Shown: positions 8,944-17,621 of the stretch, one piece after another
Layout: each line of letters opens with the position of its first letter
How positions within the stretch are numbered: position 1 is the stretch's first letter
Assembly: GCA_030837785.1 (NCBI GenBank)
Contig: JAUQYA010000061.1
Span: forward strand, 1-36,034
Reading direction: 5' to 3'
Length of the DNA stretch: 36,034 nucleotides
Origin: Albidovulum sp.
Lineage (GTDB): Bacteria; Pseudomonadota; Alphaproteobacteria; Rhodobacterales; Rhodobacteraceae
Made by a program: the position numbers and the translations under genes
The notes under the pieces: generated by a model
Databases searched by the model: none
What the model saw: the letters and a program-made list of their open reading frames with translations, nothing else
Told to the model about the DNA's origin: nothing

Positions 8944-10197
8944 TCATCTGAGCCGCCGCAGGATGTCGAGGCTCGCATAGCCGTCCGGCGCCATGCCGAC
9001 CGAACGCTGGAAGGCGCGGACGGCAGCGATCGTGTTGGGGCCGATCTTGCCGTCGACGCCGCCGGTATCGAAACCTGCCTTGGTCAACCGCTCCTGCAAC
9101 TCGCGGCGCTCCGCAAACACGAGCACCCGGTCACCGCGTGGCCAGCCGGCCCGGATCGGCCCGCCGCCCGCGATCCGGTCGGCGAGATGGCCCACCGCGA
9201 TCACGTAGGAATCGGCCGTGTTGTAGCGCTCGATCGCATGGAAGTTCGGGAAGATCATGAAGGCCACGCCACGCGCCCCTGCCGGCATCAGGATCGAGGC
9301 CGACCCGTGGTCGCCCACCGTGCCACCCCCGGTGTCGCGGACCCCCAGTGCCGCCCATTCGGTTGCGGACTTCTTTACCCGCTCGCCGGTCAGGCCGAAA
9401 TCGAAGCCCCGGGGCAGCGCGACCTCCACCCCCCAGGGCGCGCCCTTCTGCCAGCCGGACCGCGCAAGGTAGGCCGCGGTCGAGGCGAGCGCGTCGGACG
9501 GGTCGTCCGACCAGATGTCGCGCCGCCCGTCGCCGGTGAAATCGACGGCGAAGGACTGGTAGGAGGTCGGGATGAACTGGGTATGCCCCATCGCGCCGGC
9601 CCAGCTGCCGGTCATGTGGTCCGGGTCGACATCGCCCGACTGGAGGATCCTCAGCGCCGCGACGAGCTGGTCCTCGAAAAAGCTGCCCCGCCGCCCGTCG
9701 TAGGCCAGCGTCGCCAACGCCTCGACCAGCGGCGTGTCGCCCCGGTGCGTGCCATAGGAACTTTCCAGCCCCCAGACCGCCACAACCACTTCCTTGTCCA
9801 CGCCGAACTCTGCCTCGATCCGGTCAAGAAGCGCGCGGTGCCGTTCCAGCGCGGCGCGGCCGTTGGCCACGCGGAGGTCGGAGACGGCGCTGTCGAGATA
9901 GTCCCAGATCGCCTTGGTGAACTCGCTCTGGTTGCGGTCCTTCTCGATCACCGAGGTGTTGTATTCGACGCCGCGGAAGGCGCGGTCGAAGGTCGCCGCG
10001 GGGATTCCGGCCGCAAGCGCGCGGGTGCGGAAGCCTTCGATCCACCGGCCGAAGCCAACGTTCGCCGCCGCCGGGATCAACTCTTCGGGTCCGCTCATCG
10101 CCCTGTCCTGCCCGTCGACCGGGGTGCCCGGGGTTCCCGCATCGGCAATCGCGGGCAAAAGCGCCCAGAGTGCGACCGCAAGACCTGCCCGCTTCAT
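8944..10197 (-). CDS. Lytic murein transglycosylase, MltB type
   Basis: Periplasmic enzyme that cleaves the glycan strand of peptidoglycan, forming 1,6-anhydro ends. 417 aa. N-terminal signal peptide (residues 1-20, MKRAGLAVAL then ALPAIADA-like cleavage region), SLT_2-type catalytic domain (about 45-340) with catalytic Glu145 in the WGLESSYGTH motif and the GAMGHTQFIPTSY signature, and a C-terminal peptidoglycan-binding domain (about 355-417, GVDGKIGPNTIAAVRAFQ). The internal ATG at 10197 is chosen because it gives the signal peptide and follows AGGTGG. It has no lipobox, so it is probably soluble in the periplasm. Confidence 0.92.
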   Translation of the reverse strand: MKRAGLAVALWALLPAIADAGTPGTPVDGQDRAMSGPEELIPAAANVGFGRWIEGFRTRALAAGIPAATFDRAFRGVEYNTSVIEKDRNQSEFTKAIWDYLDSAVSDLRVANGRAALERHRALLDRIEAEFGVDKEVVVAVWGLESSYGTHRGDTPLVEALATLAYDGRRGSFFEDQLVAALRILQSGDVDPDHMTGSWAGAMGHTQFIPTSYQSFAVDFTGDGRRDIWSDDPSDALASTAAYLARSGWQKGAPWGVEVALPRGFDFGLTGERVKKSATEWAALGVRDTGGGTVGDHGSASILMPAGARGVAFMIFPNFHAIERYNTADSYVIAVGHLADRIAGGGPIRAGWPRGDRVLVFAERRELQERLTKAGFDTGGVDGKIGPNTIAAVRAFQRSVGMAPDGYASLDILRRLR

Positions 10198-10284
10198 GCG
10201 CCACCTGCCCTGTCGTTTCTCGTTTGCCGGGAGTCTAGCCTGCAAGCCCGGTCCGGAAAAGCCGTCTCGGCGGACAGCGATGGT

Positions 10285-12540
10285 TCAGCGGCGGCGGCGC
10301 GTGACGTTACGGCCGGTTTTCGCCGCACGCGCCTTCTCCTGCCCGGGCCGGCGCGCCACAGGCTTGCCGCGCCTGGCCGAGGCACCGGCCGGAACCGCCC
10401 TGCCCTCGATCTCCAGAAGCTCCAGCATCAGCCCGCCGGTGACCGGCACCGCCTCGGCCAGCCGCACCGTGACGCGCTGCCCCATGCCGATCAATATCCC
10501 CGAATCCGCCCCCATCAGCGTTTCGGTCCGGGAATCGTAGTGAAAGAACTCGCGCCCGACCGAACGGATCGGGATCAACCCGTCGGCCCCGGTCTCGGTC
10601 AGCTTGATGAAAAGGCCAAAGCGCGTGACCCCGCTCACCCGGCCTTCGAACTCGGCGCCGACGCGATCGGCAAGATAGGCGGCCAGATAGCGGTCGGTGG
10701 TGTCGCGCTCCGCCGCCATCGACCGGCGCTCGGTTTCCGAGATGTGCTCGGCCGTTTCTTCCAGCCGCTCGATATCCTCAGCCGAAAGCCCGTCCTTCCC
10801 CCAGCCGTGGCCCGAGATCAGCGCGCGGTGCACGATCAGGTCGGAATAGCGCCGGATCGGCGAGGTGAAATGGGCATAGGACTTCAATGCGAGGCCGAAA
10901 TGGCCGAAATTCTCCGGATGGTAGAAGGCCTGCTGCATCGACCGGAGCGTGGTGATGTTGAGAAGCTCGTCGAAATCGGTGCCTTCCGCCTGCGCCAGCA
11001 GCCGGTTCAGGTGTTCGGTCTTCAGCACCTGCCCCTTGGCCAGCGTGAAGCCCGAGGCCTCCGCCACCTCGCGCAGTGCCTCGAGCTTCAAAGGCGACGG
11101 CTCCTCGTGCACGCGGTAGAGCAGCGGCCGGCGGAGCCGGATCAGTTCCTCGGCAGCGGCCACGTTGGCGAGGATCATGAATTCCTCGATCAGCCGGTGC
11201 GCATCGAACCTCTCGCGGAACGCGACCGACTTCACCCGTCCGTCCTCGGTCAGCTCGATCTTGCGCTCGGGCAGATCGAGGTCGAGCGGCTGGCGCATCG
11301 CGCGGGCGACCTTCGTCGCCTCGTAGGCGGCATAGAGGGGGGCGATGACCTCCTCCATCAACCCGGCGCAGCGGTCGTTGGGGCGGCCGTCCTTCGCCTC
11401 CTGCACCTCGGTGTAGTTCAGGCTCGCCACCGATCGGATCATGGCCCGGGTGAAGCGGTGGGAAATCCTGCGGCCCTTGGAATCGAGCTTCATCCAGACC
11501 GCAAGGACCGCCCGCGCCACACCCTCGTGCAGCGAGCAGAGATCGCCCGAGAGCCGGTCGGGGAGCATCGGCACGACGCGGTCCGGAAAATAGGTGGAAT
11601 TGCCGCGGTTCCGCGCCTCGCGATCGAGCGCGGAGCCGGGTGTCACATAGTGGGCCACGTCGGCGATGGCGACCCAGACGATGTGCCCGCCGTCGTTCCT
11701 CGGGTCTTCGTCGGCATGGGCATGGCAGGCGTCGTCACGGTCGCGCGCATCTGACGGGTCGATTGTCACGAAGCGCAGGTGGCGCAGGTCCTCCCGGTCG
11801 CCGAGGGGCGCGGGCTTCATGGCATCGCCCTCGTCGATCACCGCGTCGGGGAAATCGTCGGGAATGCCATGCTGGTGAATCGCAATCAGCGACACCGCCT
11901 TCGGCGCCGACGGATCGCCCAGCCGTTCGATGATCCGCGCCCGGGGCAGGCCCATGCGCCCCTTCGGTCCGGCCTGCTCGGCCTCGACCAGTTCGCCGTC
12001 CTTCGCGCCATGCGTCGCGTCGGCGCCGACGATCCATTCCTTGTCCGAGCCCTTGTCGATCGACACGATCCGCCCGCCCTCGGCCGCCTTGCGAAAAAGG
12101 CCGAGAACCTTCAGCGGATTGGTTCCGATCTTGCGGATCAGCCGTGCCTCGTACTGGTGATCCTCCCCACGCACCTCGGTCAGCCGCGCCAGCACCCGGT
12201 CGCCCTCGGCCACCGGCGCGTCCGACTTGCGCTGCACGAACAGCACGCGCGGCTCCGGCCCCTCCCCCTGCCATTCGATTGCGCGCGCAAACTGGTCGCC
12301 GTTGCGGTCGGGGGCGAGGATCATCAGGATCGTCACCGGCGGCATCTTCTCGGCATCCCGGTAGGTCTTGCGCCGCCGCTCCAGCGTGCCCTCGGCCTCC
12401 AGCTCCTTCAGGAGCCGCTTCAGCTCGATCCGCTCCGCCCCCTTGATACCGAAGGCCTTGGCGATGTCGCGCTTGGCGGACAGCCCGGGGTTCTCGGCGA
12501 TCCAGTCGAGGATTTCGGTCTTGGAGGGAATGCGCGCCAT
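10285..12540 (-). CDS. rnr: Ribonuclease R
   Basis: Processive 3'-5' exoribonuclease of the RNB family, degrading structured RNA and assisting rRNA and mRNA turnover. 751 aa. N-terminal winged-helix/cold-shock part (about 1-240), RNB catalytic domain (about 250-580) with the metal-binding aspartates of TIDPSDARDRDDA, C-terminal S1 domain (about 625-710, GAEFEGRVSGVTRFGLF), and a basic Arg/Lys-rich tail ending NVTRRRR, typical of RNase R. The ATG has no strong ribosome-binding site. It lies 97 bases downstream of dapE on the same strand, so co-transcription is possible. Confidence 0.95.
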   Translation of the reverse strand: MARIPSKTEILDWIAENPGLSAKRDIAKAFGIKGAERIELKRLLKELEAEGTLERRRKTYRDAEKMPPVTILMILAPDRNGDQFARAIEWQGEGPEPRVLFVQRKSDAPVAEGDRVLARLTEVRGEDHQYEARLIRKIGTNPLKVLGLFRKAAEGGRIVSIDKGSDKEWIVGADATHGAKDGELVEAEQAGPKGRMGLPRARIIERLGDPSAPKAVSLIAIHQHGIPDDFPDAVIDEGDAMKPAPLGDREDLRHLRFVTIDPSDARDRDDACHAHADEDPRNDGGHIVWVAIADVAHYVTPGSALDREARNRGNSTYFPDRVVPMLPDRLSGDLCSLHEGVARAVLAVWMKLDSKGRRISHRFTRAMIRSVASLNYTEVQEAKDGRPNDRCAGLMEEVIAPLYAAYEATKVARAMRQPLDLDLPERKIELTEDGRVKSVAFRERFDAHRLIEEFMILANVAAAEELIRLRRPLLYRVHEEPSPLKLEALREVAEASGFTLAKGQVLKTEHLNRLLAQAEGTDFDELLNITTLRSMQQAFYHPENFGHFGLALKSYAHFTSPIRRYSDLIVHRALISGHGWGKDGLSAEDIERLEETAEHISETERRSMAAERDTTDRYLAAYLADRVGAEFEGRVSGVTRFGLFIKLTETGADGLIPIRSVGREFFHYDSRTETLMGADSGILIGMGQRVTVRLAEAVPVTGGLMLELLEIEGRAVPAGASARRGKPVARRPGQEKARAAKTGRNVTRRRR

Positions 12541-12637
12541 GCGCTTCAGCTACCATGCCCGAAGGGGCGCGTCATGCGCTTTCATCGCGTTCCAGGGGGT
12601 CCCGCTGAAGGCGCCCGGGCCGCGGCCCGGTGCGTCG

Positions 12638-13786
12638 TCAGGCGAAATAGTCCCTCAGGATCCGCCCGTAGACCGCCTTCAACTGGGTGATCTGCGCCAG
12701 CTCCACCCGCTCGTCCACCTGATGCATGGTCTTGCCGACAAGGCCGAATTCCACCACCGCGCAATGGTCCTTGACGAACCGCGCGTCCGACGTGCCGCCG
12801 GAGGTGGACAGGACCGGCTCCACCCCCGTCTCGGCCCGGACCGAACCGGCGACCAGGCGCACGAAGTCGCCCGGCGGGGTGAGGAAGCTTTCGCCCGAAA
12901 CCTCGACGGAAAGCGCGAAGCGCACGCCCGTCTCGGCCGCAACCTTCGCCGCTTCCGCCTTCAGCCAGTCCGCGAGGCTCGCCGACGTATGGGCGTCGTT
13001 GAAGCGGATGTTCACCGTGGCCCGCGCCCTGGCCGGAATCACGTTCGAGGCGGGGTTGCCGGTGTCGATCGTGGTGACAGCCAGTGTCGAGGCATCGAAA
13101 TGATCCGTTCCGCGGTCGAGCGGATGCGAGGCCACGCGGTCCATCAGCTGGACAAGCGCATGGAGCGGGTTTTTCGCCCGGTGCGGATAGGCCGAATGGC
13201 CCTGCACCCCATGCGCCTCGAAATGCACGGTCATCGAGCCGCGGCGGCCGATCTTCATCATCTCGCCCATCCGCTCCGGGCAGGTCGGCTCGCCCACGAG
13301 GCAGACCGACATCTGCTCGCCCTCGGTCCGCATCCAGTCGAGAAGGGCCACCGTCCCATCCGTGCCCGGCCCTTCCTCGTCGCCGGTAATCGCCACCACG
13401 ATGGCCCCGTCGGGCGGCGTTTCCCGCACGAAATCCACCGCCGCCGCAACAAACGCCGCCACGCCCGACTTCATGTCGGTGGCCCCCCGGCCCCAAAGCC
13501 AGTCACCCTCGATCTCGCCGCCGAACGGGTCGTGCGTCCAGGCAGCCGCATCGCCCACGGGCACGACATCTGTATGGCCGTTGAAGCCGAAGGTCCGGTT
13601 GGAGCCCTTCCGCCCCCAGCGGGCAAAGAGGTTGGGGGTGCCGTTCCGGTCGACCCGATGGCACTCGAAACCCGCGCCCTCCAGCACGCCCTGAAGCAGC
13701 ACCAGCGCGCCCCCTTCCTCGGGTGTGACGGAGGGGCAGCGGATCAGGTCGGCGGACAGGCGGACGGGGTCGACGGAGAGGGTCAC
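12638..13786 (-). CDS. dapE: Succinyl-diaminopimelate desuccinylase
   Basis: Dizinc M20 hydrolase releasing succinate from N-succinyl-LL-diaminopimelate on the route to lysine and the peptidoglycan cross-linking residue. 382 aa, normal length. Zinc ligands and catalytic residues are visible: His71 in GHTDVVP, Asp104 in GATDMKSG, and the Glu137-Glu138 pair in TGDEEGPG. The dimerisation domain lies between about 180 and 290. The start is GTG at 13786 with GAGGAG seven bases upstream. rnr follows on the same strand; the gap carries a 16-bp GC palindrome (12615-12630) without a T-run. Confidence 0.95.
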   Translation of the reverse strand: MTLSVDPVRLSADLIRCPSVTPEEGGALVLLQGVLEGAGFECHRVDRNGTPNLFARWGRKGSNRTFGFNGHTDVVPVGDAAAWTHDPFGGEIEGDWLWGRGATDMKSGVAAFVAAAVDFVRETPPDGAIVVAITGDEEGPGTDGTVALLDWMRTEGEQMSVCLVGEPTCPERMGEMMKIGRRGSMTVHFEAHGVQGHSAYPHRAKNPLHALVQLMDRVASHPLDRGTDHFDASTLAVTTIDTGNPASNVIPARARATVNIRFNDAHTSASLADWLKAEAAKVAAETGVRFALSVEVSGESFLTPPGDFVRLVAGSVRAETGVEPVLSTSGGTSDARFVKDHCAVVEFGLVGKTMHQVDERVELAQITQLKAVYGRILRDYFA

Positions 13787-14118
13787 GTTCTTTCTCCTCA
13801 GGGCATCCGATCAGCGTTACCGCCATCGGACGCCGGCCGCAATCCAAAGCGGCTGTTGCAGCGGCGACACCGTCCGTCGCGACGACGGGACCGCCTTTGC
13901 AGGGGGGATTCACAGGGGCCACGGTTGCGGGCATTGTCCGGAAACAAGAAAAGACCCGAGGCAGGCAAGGGCAGATGCTGCGCGCCGGATCGGCAGGCCT
14001 TCATGGCCGCGCCGCCGGTCCGAACGGCCACCCCCGCGCCGCCTCGCAAGGGTGAGGCAGGGATGAGATCGAAAGCGAAGACGGCGCGCGTTACCGGACC
14101 GGGCGGGGCGGAGCCGAC
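13787..14118. other. Gene-free divergent gap between dapE and the Hint-domain gene
   Basis: This 332-base gap separates genes that diverge from it. I see no convincing coding frame: the open frames present are Arg-rich and lack family likeness. No clear -35/-10 pair is visible for either gene. It should hold the promoters of both. The ribosome-binding sites of dapE (at the left end) and of the Hint gene (GGAG near 14110, at the right end) are its only readable signals. Confidence 0.5.
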
Positions 14119-15207
14119 ATGACCTGGCTCCGCCTCTGGCGGCGCGAGGCGCCGATCCTGCCGCTGTCACCGGCGCCGCTTCCGCCCCGGCTCGACTGGG
14201 GCACGCTCGTGCTCGAGATCGATCTCGCCGCCCTCGCCCGCGCGCGCGGCCCGATCCTCCGGCTGCCGCCCGATCCGGCGGCGCGGCGGATCTTCACGCT
14301 CGAACCTTCAGCCGACGGGCGGCTTCACCTGATCCGCCGCCAGGGCAGCGGCATCGACCGGGTTTCGGTCGGACTCGGGCGCGACCCCGGTTCGGGCATC
14401 CTGCGCCTGTCCTATCACTGGGACAGCCACCGCCGGCGGAGCCTCCTGACCGCCGAAAACCTCACCCGTGGCACGATCCGCCAGCAGGAGGCGGCAACCG
14501 CCCTTCCCCTGCGGGCCGAGGATTTCTCCGCGCTCCTGGCACCCGCCCCGGGTGCGCCATCGCCCCATCCCGGCACCGACTGGGTCGGGCTCGCCGATCA
14601 CTGGCAGGCCGTGGGCCCGCTTCCCGGCCTTGCCCCCGACACGCCGGTCGCCACGCCGCTTGGTCCGCGGCCGGTCTCGGCGCTGCGGCCGGGTGATCGC
14701 GTGCGCACCGCCGACGACGGCGACGGCACTGTCCTTTGGCAGGGCCGGATCAACGCACCCGACATCGGCGGTTTCCGCTCCGTCCGCTTCCGCGCCGCCT
14801 GCTTCGGGCTGGCGCAGGACATCGTTCTCAGGGCCGCGCAGCCCGTCGCGGTCGGCGGGGCCGATGTGCTTTATCTTTTCGGCGAGGACGAAGCGCTGGT
14901 CGAAGCCCGCCATCTCGTGAATGGCCGCGGCGTGACCTGGGAACCGGGCACTCAGATCACCGCCAGCCACGGGATCGTGCTCGACCGGCCGTCGCTGATC
15001 CGGGCGGGCTCGATCTGGGTCGAAAGCCTCTATCTCGGCGGGCTGGCCCGGAACCCGGGGCTGGCGCAGACCACGGCCGCCGGCACCCTGGCTGAAGCCG
15101 GCCGGATGCCTCACCATCCCCTCCGCTCCCGCAGGCAGCTCAGGCCGTTCGAGGCGGTGGCCCTCGCCCGTGCGCGGGACGCCGTCCGGTCGACCTTCGC
15201 CGCCTGA
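14119..15207 (+). CDS. Degenerate Hint-domain protein
   Basis: 362 aa. Residues about 26-110 form a strand-rich N-terminal region, and about 169-310 match the Hint (Hedgehog/intein) domain found in many rhodobacterial secreted proteins: LAPDTPVATPLGPRPVSALR then PGDRV correspond to the usual start CFTPGTRIATPRG and LRPGDLV. The nucleophilic Cys of the normal CFTPGT motif is Gly170 here, and the usual SPQH region reads RAAQPV (about 238-243), so both the catalytic Cys and the His appear lost. Self-splicing or autoprocessing is therefore unlikely; a structural or binding role is inferred. There is no typical signal peptide. GGAG lies six bases before the ATG. Convergent with xthA, nine bases apart. 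Confidence 0.75.
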   Translation: MTWLRLWRREAPILPLSPAPLPPRLDWGTLVLEIDLAALARARGPILRLPPDPAARRIFTLEPSADGRLHLIRRQGSGIDRVSVGLGRDPGSGILRLSYHWDSHRRRSLLTAENLTRGTIRQQEAATALPLRAEDFSALLAPAPGAPSPHPGTDWVGLADHWQAVGPLPGLAPDTPVATPLGPRPVSALRPGDRVRTADDGDGTVLWQGRINAPDIGGFRSVRFRAACFGLAQDIVLRAAQPVAVGGADVLYLFGEDEALVEARHLVNGRGVTWEPGTQITASHGIVLDRPSLIRAGSIWVESLYLGGLARNPGLAQTTAAGTLAEAGRMPHHPLRSRRQLRPFEAVALARARDAVRSTFAA

Positions 15208-15216
15208 CCCGCGCGG

Positions 15217-16005
15217 TCAGAGATCGAAGCTTGCGAACACCGGGGCGTGGTCTGACGGCTGGTCCCAGCCGCGTGCGGCGCGCAGGATGCGGCTGCCGTG
15301 ACCTGCGTTCGCAATGTCGGGCGTGGCCCAGACATGGTCGAGCCGCCGCCCCTTGTCGGCCGCATCCCAGTCGGGCGACCGGTAGGACCACCAGCTGTAG
15401 AGCAGGCCTTGGGGAATATCCTGCCGAGTGATGTCCACCCAGCGACCGGCCTCCTGCGCCTCGGCCATGAGGTCGGTTTCCACCGGCGTGTGGCTGACGA
15501 TCTTCAGAAGGCCCTTGTGATTCCAGACGTCATCCTCGCGCGGGGCGATGTTCAGGTCGCCCACGAGGATCGCTTTCTGCGGCCGCTCCGCCCGCGCCCA
15601 GTCGCGCATCGCCGCGACATAGTCGAGCTTCTGGCCGAACTTCACGTTCGCTTCGCGGTCGGGAATGTCGCCGCCGGCGGGCACGTAGAAATTGTGGATC
15701 GTTACCCCGTTCTCCAGCATGGCGGCGACATGACGGGCATGGCCGAGGTCAACGAAATCGTGCGCGCCAACCTCGCGGAGCGGCAGCTTCGACAGGATCG
15801 CCACGCCGTTGTAGCCCTTCTGGCCGCGCGCGACGATGTGGCCATAGCCGAGCGCCCGGAACGCCTCGACGGGGATCATCTCCACCGGCGACTTGCATTC
15901 CTGCAGGCAGAGGATGTCGGGCGCTTCCTCCTGCATCAGCCGCGCCACCAGCCCTTCGCGCAGGCGGACCGAATTGATGTTCCAGGTGGCGATGGTGAAG
16001 GGCAT
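15217..16005 (-). CDS. xthA: Exodeoxyribonuclease III (AP endonuclease)
   Basis: Mg-dependent 3'-5' exonuclease and apurinic/apyrimidinic endonuclease of base-excision repair. 262 aa, normal length. Endonuclease/exonuclease/phosphatase-fold motifs are in order: NINSVR (10-14), LQECK with metal-binding Glu36, the VGDLNIAP active-site Asp/Asn (about 147-154), LDHVWA, and the C-terminal SDHAPV with the catalytic His. AAGGAA stands just before the ATG. Divergent from the secreted protein gene at 16143. Confidence 0.95.
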   Translation of the reverse strand: MPFTIATWNINSVRLREGLVARLMQEEAPDILCLQECKSPVEMIPVEAFRALGYGHIVARGQKGYNGVAILSKLPLREVGAHDFVDLGHARHVAAMLENGVTIHNFYVPAGGDIPDREANVKFGQKLDYVAAMRDWARAERPQKAILVGDLNIAPREDDVWNHKGLLKIVSHTPVETDLMAEAQEAGRWVDITRQDIPQGLLYSWWSYRSPDWDAADKGRRLDHVWATPDIANAGHGSRILRAARGWDQPSDHAPVFASFDL

Positions 16006-16142
16006 GGGCGGTTCCTTTCCTGTGGGGTGGAACCATACGGGCGCGGGCGGGAATGTCCAAGTCCGGAAGGCCGCGCAGGCCGCCGCTTGCGGCGAAGCCC
16101 GCGCCGTGCAAGATGCGGACCCGCAGCCGAACGGAGCCCCCG

Positions 16143-16691
16143 ATGCGCCTCACCCGCCTTGTCGCACCCCTCCTCGCCCTCGCCCTCGCGCTCCCCGCCG
16201 CCGCGCGCCCGCTCGACAAGGCCGAGGCAAGGTCGCTCGACAAGGCCGTCTCCGCCTATCTCGCCGCGATCGCTGCGGGCGATGCCGGGGGGATCGTCGC
16301 GGCGATGCCGCCCAGGGTCGTGTCGGTCTTCGCCGCGGCGACCGGCATGGAGAAGGCAAAGCTCAAGGCCACGCTCATCCAGCAGACCGGCGAGATCATG
16401 AAGGGCACAGAGGTGCGCGACCTTTCGGCCGACCAGTCGGCGCTGGATGCGGGGGATGAGACGCTTGCCGACGGAACCAGGGTGACATGGGTGCTGGTCC
16501 CCACGGCCTTCGTCAGCGAGGCGGGCGGCAAGGCCACGCGCAACACGCAACCGCTTCTGGCGCTGAGGGAGGGCAGGGCATGGTCCTTCCTCCGCATCGA
16601 CGGCAAGGACCGGCAGGACCTCGCCGCGCTGGCCTATCCCTTCCTCGCCGGCGAGACCTTCCCCGAGGCCACCAGCGCCCCGGCCGAGTGA
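16143..16691 (+). CDS. Small secreted protein, unknown function
   Basis: 182 aa. An N-terminal signal peptide is clear (MRLTRLVAPLLALALALPAA, cleavage near ARP at about residue 22). The mature part has an alpha-helical first half (about 25-95, including a 'AYLAAIAAGD' segment as in proteins with a SnoaL/DUF-like fold) and a strand-rich second half. The first ATG of this frame is further upstream, but only the ATG at 16143 gives the signal peptide and follows GGAG. Predicted periplasmic; I do not recognise a specific family and propose no function. Confidence 0.72.
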   Translation: MRLTRLVAPLLALALALPAAARPLDKAEARSLDKAVSAYLAAIAAGDAGGIVAAMPPRVVSVFAAATGMEKAKLKATLIQQTGEIMKGTEVRDLSADQSALDAGDETLADGTRVTWVLVPTAFVSEAGGKATRNTQPLLALREGRAWSFLRIDGKDRQDLAALAYPFLAGETFPEATSAPAE

Positions 16692-16703
16692 GCGACCCCG
16701 GAC

Positions 16704-16731
16704 AAAAAACGGCCGGGCACGAAGCCCGGCC
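16704..16731 (-). terminator. Rho-independent terminator of the response regulator gene
   Basis: On the minus strand, arms GGCCGGGC (16731-16724) and GCCCGGCC (16718-16711) enclose a five-base loop and are followed by GTTTTTT (16710-16704). It lies 56 bases past the stop of the response regulator gene. The plus-strand side has no T-run. Confidence 0.85.
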
Positions 16732-16786
16732 AGTCCAACAGGGAGGATGCCGCATCATGACCCCGGTGCGGCGAGGGGATGGGGGC

Positions 16787-17473
16787 CTATGCGACCAGAC
16801 GATACCCGCCGGATTCGGTGACAAGAAGGCGGGCATTTGACGGATCGGGTTCGATTTTCTGGCGCAAACGGTAGATGTGGGTCTCAAGCGTATGGGTGGT
16901 GACGCCCGCATTGTATCCCCAGACCTCGTGCAGGAGCACATCGCGCGGCACCACGCCCTCGGTCGCGCGATAGAGGAACTTGAGGATGTTGGTCTCCTTC
17001 TCGGTCAGGCGGATCTTGCGGTCGCGCTCGTCGATCAGCATCTTCATCGCCGGCTTGAACGTATAGGGCCCAAGCTGGAAGATCGCGTCCTCGGACTGCT
17101 CGTGGGTGCGCAACTGCGCCCGCAGGCGGGCAAGCAGGACCGGGAACTTGAACGGCTTCGTCACATAGTCGTTCGCACCCGCGTCGAGCCCGAGGATCGT
17201 ATCGGCATCGCCGTCATGGCCGGTCAGCATCAGGATCGGGGATTTCACGCCCTGCTTGCGCATCTTCTTGCAAAGCTCGCGGCCGTCGGTATCGGGCAGA
17301 CCGACATCGAGGATGATCAGGTCGTAGACGCCCGCCTTCACCTTCTCGATGCCCTCGGCGCCGTTTGCTGCCTCGAACACGTCGAAATCCTCGGTCGAGA
17401 CCAGCTGCTCGGCCAGGGCCTCGCGCAGGTCATCGTCATCGTCGACCAGCAGAATCTTCTTCACATTGGCCAT
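16787..17473 (-). CDS. cenR: OmpR-family response regulator, CenR-like
   Basis: 228 aa. Receiver domain (about 3-118) with the acidic pocket at residues 11-15, phospho-acceptor Asp56 in DLIILDVGLPD, Thr84 and Lys106; then a winged-helix DNA-binding domain (about 130-226, ending TESGGYRLVA). The run DDDDDLREALAEQL and the Rhodobacteraceae setting resemble CenR, the essential envelope and division regulator of alphaproteobacteria, so I use that symbol with caution. No histidine kinase gene is adjacent, also as for CenR. Start at 17473 follows GGAGGAC. Divergent from ribA across 148 bases that carry spaced direct repeats; its terminator is clear. Confidence 0.85.
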   Translation of the reverse strand: MANVKKILLVDDDDDLREALAEQLVSTEDFDVFEAANGAEGIEKVKAGVYDLIILDVGLPDTDGRELCKKMRKQGVKSPILMLTGHDGDADTILGLDAGANDYVTKPFKFPVLLARLRAQLRTHEQSEDAIFQLGPYTFKPAMKMLIDERDRKIRLTEKETNILKFLYRATEGVVPRDVLLHEVWGYNAGVTTHTLETHIYRLRQKIEPDPSNARLLVTESGGYRLVA

Positions 17474-17553
17474 GCTCTGTCCTCCGTCCGTCATCAAACC
17501 AGATGCGCGCCGATCCGCACTGAGGCAAGTCAACGCTTCAGAAACTCACGGCC

Positions 17554-17605
17554 TCGTGTCGCGGAGATTGCATTTATTTCAATTCGTGTCGCGGCACACT
17601 ATCCT
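17554..17605. promoter_or_regulatory. 11-bp direct repeats 30 bp apart in the cenR-ribA intergenic region
   Basis: TCGTGTCGCGG occurs at 17554-17564 and 17584-17594, period exactly 30 bp, flanking an AT-rich core (17568-17583). The right copy lies inside a weak ribA promoter candidate: TTTCAA (17577-17582), 17 bases, TATCCT (17600-17605). Repeats on one face of the helix about three turns apart suggest a cooperative activator or repressor site; which protein binds is unknown. Confidence 0.5.
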
Positions 17606-17621
17606 GGGGGCAGTAGCCCGG

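Noticed and set aside
12615..12630. 16-bp GC palindrome between dapE and rnr as a terminator
   Set aside because: The palindrome is real but has no T-run in the minus-strand direction, so I do not call a terminator.
13798..14049. Minus-strand 83-codon frame upstream of dapE
   Set aside because: Arg/Cys-rich, without ribosome-binding site or family likeness; treated as intergenic.
17474..17621. FMN riboswitch before ribA
   Set aside because: The 148-base intergenic region lacks the long conserved multi-helix RFN element; only direct repeats are seen.
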